Source: Gottfriedia acidiceleris (lineage in GTDB: Bacteria > Bacillota > Bacilli > Bacillales > Bacillaceae_G). Taken from it: DNA of 64,000 bases. This document shows, piece by piece, positions 61,060 through 64,000 of the stretch. The translations under genes were made by a program, and so were the position numbers. The notes below the pieces were generated by a model that did not search any database, was not told the DNA's origin, and worked only from the letters and a program-made list of their open reading frames with translations. Numbering within the stretch: the stretch's first letter is position 1; every line of letters begins with the position of its first letter. The stretch lies in the NCBI RefSeq assembly GCF_004138285.1, contig NZ_SCFN01000010.1:124001-188000 (forward strand), read 5' to 3'.

Positions 61060-61160
61060 AAAGTAGGATAAAGATTTATTTCCGAAAATTCAGAAATATG
61101 ATATTCTAAAAATAGACTGGTTTAATATTAGAATTTTTAGTCATCAAAAAAGGAAGGGGT

Positions 61161-62216
61161 ATGATGACTTTGGTTTCAAATAGTAATTTACCATTAAATG
61201 AAGATAATCAATTAATTAATCATGTTGACCTACATGAAGTATTTAATAACATGGTTGAAGGATGTTACTATTTAAATTCGAAAATGGAATTTGTTTTTAT
61301 TAATAAGGCTGCTGAAGCAATGATTGAAAAGCCAAAAGAAGAGTTAATCGGTGTATGTATGTGGAATGCATTACCTAATTATGTGAATACAGATGTATAT
61401 CATTATTACAATAAGGCCTATAATGAACAAAAAATCCAATCGTTTGAAACAATAACGGAGTACTCTTTTATACCATATGAAATTAAGGTGATACCCGATC
61501 AGAATGGGATACTAGCAATTTTCAGTAATATATCTGAGAAAAAAATACAAGAAGAAGAGCAGAGATATTATGAAAAACTAAAAATAATTGGAGAAATGGC
61601 TGCTGGTGTAGCGCACGAAATTAGAAATCCACTCACTACAGTAAAGGGATTTTTACAATTAGGGTTACAAAATAAAGATTTTGAAAGCTATAGCCAAATA
61701 TTTGAGGTTATGATCGATGAAATTAATCGGGTAAACTCAATAATTACTGAATTTCTCGATATTGCAAAGAAAAAGCCTAACAAACTTGAAGAACATAATT
61801 TAAATCAAATTATAAATACTTTATATCCATTACTTGAAACTAGAGCATTAAAAGAGGACAAACTGATTATAAGAGAGCTAAATGAAATTCCTAATTTAAT
61901 CATTGATCAAAATGAAATCCGACAGCTACTTTTAAATATGGTTAGTAATTCTTTAGATGCAATGGATGTTAGAAAAATTGTAAAGATACATACTTATATT
62001 GAAGACGATAAAATTGTTATGTCAATTAATGATGAAGGAACTGGCATTCCACCGGAAATAATAGAGAGAATATCAACCCCATTTGTCACATCAAAAGAAA
62101 ATGGAACTGGATTAGGATTAGCAATTTGCTATGCGATTGCTAAGAGAAATAACGCAACGATTGATTTTACAACAAGTACAAATGGTACGGATTTTAATAT
62201 TAGATTTAATAGATGA
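61161..62216 (+). CDS. orphan PAS-domain sensor histidine kinase (Kin-like)
   Basis: 351 residues, cytosolic. A PAS domain lies at about 22-130 (FNNMVEGCYYLNSKMEFVFIN, GVCMWNALPNY). The H-box is GVAHEIRNPLTTVKGFLQL, the N-box NMVSNSLDAMD, G1 DEGTGIPP, F-box TPFVTSKENGTGLGLAI with G2. The H-box type is that of the sporulation phosphorelay kinases (KinA-E) and no response regulator gene is adjacent, so input to Spo0F is possible. AAGGAAGGGG precedes the ATG. No membrane segments are visible. Confidence 0.9.
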   Translation: MMTLVSNSNLPLNEDNQLINHVDLHEVFNNMVEGCYYLNSKMEFVFINKAAEAMIEKPKEELIGVCMWNALPNYVNTDVYHYYNKAYNEQKIQSFETITEYSFIPYEIKVIPDQNGILAIFSNISEKKIQEEEQRYYEKLKIIGEMAAGVAHEIRNPLTTVKGFLQLGLQNKDFESYSQIFEVMIDEINRVNSIITEFLDIAKKKPNKLEEHNLNQIINTLYPLLETRALKEDKLIIRELNEIPNLIIDQNEIRQLLLNMVSNSLDAMDVRKIVKIHTYIEDDKIVMSINDEGTGIPPEIIERISTPFVTSKENGTGLGLAICYAIAKRNNATIDFTTSTNGTDFNIRFNR

Positions 62217-62228
62217 CTACTTTTCGCT

Positions 62229-62259
62229 AAAAATTAGTTAAAGCTTTAACCAAACTAAT
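62229..62259 (-). terminator. terminator of the type I toxin mRNA
   Basis: On the minus strand ATTAGTT / AACTAAT enclose the palindrome GTTAAAGCTTTAAC, followed by TTTTT. It would end a toxin transcript of about 245 nt. Confidence 0.65.
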
Positions 62260-62311
62260 GTACTACATCCGTAGTGATACGGCTGACAAATATGTCCTTG
62301 GGGAAGGACGG

Positions 62312-62419
62312 TTACTTCTTATTAGAAGTAATGTTGATGATGGCAACGATTAAGCTAATTAGCGCAATCGTTGCCATTACACTTTCTAGCATTAAACTAA
62401 TTGTTTTATGCACCGTCAT
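62312..62419 (-). CDS. holin-like type I toxin peptide (TxpA/BsrG/Fst-like)
   Basis: 35 residues: a short start MTVHKTISLMLE, one hydrophobic helix (MATIALISLIVAIIN) and a basic end ITSNKK. ATG is at 62417-62419 with AAAGGTGGTG upstream; an ATG six bases earlier is too close. The MTV... start, helix and Lys-rich end match the 'putative holin-like toxin' family of small membrane toxins controlled by antisense RNA. A stable hairpin GTCCTT-CCCC-AAGGAC follows the stop codon, also usual for the family. An antisense RNA from the plus strand is expected but its promoter is not identified. Confidence 0.78.
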   Translation of the reverse strand: MTVHKTISLMLESVMATIALISLIVAIINITSNKK

Positions 62420-62480
62420 AGGCATCACCACCTTTCATAGAACGGTAGGTCAGCCGATTCCCAAGTTATGTAGTATCTCT

Positions 62481-62486
62481 ATTATA
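62481..62486 (-). promoter_or_regulatory. extended -10 promoter of the toxin gene
   Basis: Minus strand TGGTATAAT (TG-N-TATAAT) about 60 bp upstream of the toxin ATG. No good -35 hexamer, consistent with an extended -10 promoter. Confidence 0.55.
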
Positions 62487-62748
62487 CCATTTACGACTTT
62501 TTTCGCTTACAAGCATTTGAAATATTTTCCAGTATTTAACAATAAAATTATGACTAATAATGGATTGATTATCGTATACGTTAGAGAAGAAATACGAAGA
62601 CTTGATTTAATTTCTTATTAACAAAGTTTCTCAAATTTTACATTGTGAACTTTGTCACAAAATATACATATTATCGAGAATTTACTTTAAACTTTATATG
62701 TTAAATTTAACTTGTGAAAGTCATAACAAACAAAAAGGTGGTAATCTT

Positions 62749-62883
62749 ATGTTCTTAGTGATCGGATTCTGTGCAATGCTTTTATTTTATTTAGTCGCAA
62801 TCACAACATTAGTTATATTAACATGTAAACAAGGACCACAGGATTGTATAATGGAAGACATCACAAAATTAGCACATAAGTAA
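62749..62883 (+). CDS. 44-residue membrane peptide
   Basis: ATG at 62749 follows AAAGGTGG by about eight bases. A helix LVIGFCAMLLFYLVAITTLVIL is followed by a Cys-containing tail (CKQGPQDCIMEDITKLAHK). Not recognised. A hairpin lies 30 bases downstream. Probably a real small gene; function unknown. Confidence 0.55.
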   Translation: MFLVIGFCAMLLFYLVAITTLVILTCKQGPQDCIMEDITKLAHK

Positions 62884-62912
62884 ATTTTTATAGAAATTAT
62901 AAAGTTCATTAA

Positions 62913-62957
62913 ATGGGGTGCCTAAAAATTCGGTAAAACTGAAATTTCGGCACCCCT
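62913..62957 (+). terminator. hairpin after the small membrane peptide gene
   Basis: GGGGTGCC / GGCACCCC outer stem with an inner paired region (TTC-GT / AC-GAA). The T-tail is weak. Confidence 0.65.
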
Positions 62958-63096
62958 TATCTATTGATTAGCAGGAACTTAAAAAGATACAATTAATACA
63001 TAAATAAAAGTTCATTATGACTAACAAAGTCTAACATATTTCATAATTTAAATAAAAGAACTTCTATTTGGCTAACAGACAAAAGGAGTGTGCATG

Positions 63097-64000
63097 ATGG
63101 AACGGAAAAAAATAAATAAGCTTTTAATTTGGATGTTAATTTTGTCTCCGGTTTTATTCTTCCTAATACCGATACTAGTCGGTTTAATCTTAACCCATCC
63201 GTTTAGACGAAAAACCGAACAAACCCCAGCCGATTACAATTTACAATTTGAAGAGGTTGAATTTAAGAGTAAACTTGATCAAGTTGTGCTAAGAGGATGG
63301 TGGATACCAGCAAAAAATTCAACCTCTAAAACTGTTATAACTGCACACGGGTACACAGATGAACGAAGTCAAAAAAAGATTAATGGACTTCGAATTGTGC
63401 AATCAATCCATGATCGAGGGCTTAATGTATTGATGTTTGACTTCCGTAATAGTGGAATATCAGGTGGACGAACAACAGGAATTGGATATTATGAACAGCA
63501 TGATTTATCGTCGGCAGTGGAATATGTCATTAACGAACGAAATCAACAAGAAATTATTTTACTTGGATGGAGTATGGGTGGGGCGACATGTTTACTAGTT
63601 GGTAGTCTTCATCCGCAAATTAAAGGAGTTATTGCAGACAGTCCCTTTCATGATTTACAAACATATTTGGAAGATAATTTAAGTGTTTGGTCTAAACTAC
63701 CGAAAAAACCTTTTACTTCAATCATTTTACGTTCGATGAAACATTTATTAAAAATAGACCCAAAAGAAGTGTCACCGGTTATATCAGTTCAAAAAGGAAA
63801 TTCTACAAATTATTTATTAATACATGGAAAGAATGATTTGAAAGTACCATTCAGTAGTAGTGAAATGATCTATGATCAGATCCCTAATGAAAACGAAAAA
63901 ACATTGTGGCTGACAGAACATGGACATATCACAACATTTATTGAAGAACCGGAACCATATACTAAGAAAGTAATTGATTTTATTGAAAAGACGTTTTCGT
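63097..64000 (+). CDS. alpha/beta hydrolase, membrane-anchored (cut by window edge)
   Basis: At least 301 residues; the frame is still open at the window end. An N-terminal membrane helix (LLIWMLILSPVLFFLIPILV) precedes an alpha/beta-hydrolase fold: VITAHGYTDER (oxyanion region), GWSMGGATC with the nucleophile Ser, LIHGKNDLKVPF with the acid, and EHGHITTF with the His. This resembles the YfhR/BAAT-type hydrolases of Bacillus. ATG at 63097 (or 63094) follows AAAAGGAG. Substrate unknown. Confidence 0.88.
   Translation, partial: MERKKINKLLIWMLILSPVLFFLIPILVGLILTHPFRRKTEQTPADYNLQFEEVEFKSKLDQVVLRGWWIPAKNSTSKTVITAHGYTDERSQKKINGLRIVQSIHDRGLNVLMFDFRNSGISGGRTTGIGYYEQHDLSSAVEYVINERNQQEIILLGWSMGGATCLLVGSLHPQIKGVIADSPFHDLQTYLEDNLSVWSKLPKKPFTSIILRSMKHLLKIDPKEVSPVISVQKGNSTNYLLIHGKNDLKVPFSSSEMIYDQIPNENEKTLWLTEHGHITTFIEEPEPYTKKVIDFIEKTFS

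Noticed and set aside
62274-62621. Plus-strand frame of 115 codons after the histidine kinase
   Set aside because: It lies opposite the small toxin gene, covers its hairpins, has no ribosome site, and its hydrophobic part mirrors the toxin's coding strand.

Overview
This window is chromosomal DNA from a low-GC, AT-rich Gram-positive bacterium, almost certainly a member of the Bacillaceae. The evidence is strong AGGAGG-type ribosome binding sites with many TTG/GTG starts, sigma-A promoters, T-tailed terminators, and gene sets arranged as in Bacillus: the gndA/zwf convergent pair, the pucABCDE order, an iolW-like dehydrogenase and a yngI-like acyl-CoA ligase. The species cannot be named from the sequence. 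There are no rRNA or tRNA genes, no CRISPR array and no intact transposase. The window opens inside an AbrB-family membrane protein gene and closes inside an alpha/beta-hydrolase gene.

Left third (1-20 kb): oxidative pentose phosphate genes (gndA, zwf), a glutamate/aspartate symporter with a possible attenuator leader, an acyl-CoA ligase, signal peptidase I, a CstR-like persulfide sensor followed by two rhodaneses, a three-gene operon resembling the heme-dependent oxidative N-demethylase / dimethylamine monooxygenase system, and a tight propionate/methylmalonyl-CoA operon (mutA, mutB, meaB, mce, carboxyltransferase).

Middle (20-40 kb): a metallo-beta-lactamase-fold hydrolase with a phosphatase-like gene behind a palindromic operator-promoter; three regulators (LysR, a LuxR-type protein with a degenerate receiver, and a GAF-LuxR protein) around an inverted-repeat-bounded noncoding block; an esterase plus Baeyer-Villiger monooxygenase pair; an MFS exporter; a complete assimilatory nitrite operon (nasD/nirB, nirD, siroheme genes, nitrite channel); and a ba3-type cytochrome oxidase operon with two very small subunit genes.

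Right third (40-64 kb): RtcB, a DeoR regulator with an inositol-dehydrogenase-like enzyme, a polysaccharide synthase/deacetylase pair, a nucleoside transporter, a kinase-like protein with a His/Arg/Ser tail, a frameshifted GDSL hydrolase, the xanthine dehydrogenase operon pucABCDE, an orphan PAS histidine kinase, and an unannotated small holin-like type I toxin gene on the minus strand.

The shared theme is scavenging of carbon and nitrogen (purines, nitrite, probably methylated amines, propionate, ketones/esters). The most notable items are the CstR operator inside its own promoter, the N-demethylase-like operon, the type I toxin locus, a 21-bp perfect palindrome overlapping a promoter, dispersed intergenic repeats, and several decaying small genes.
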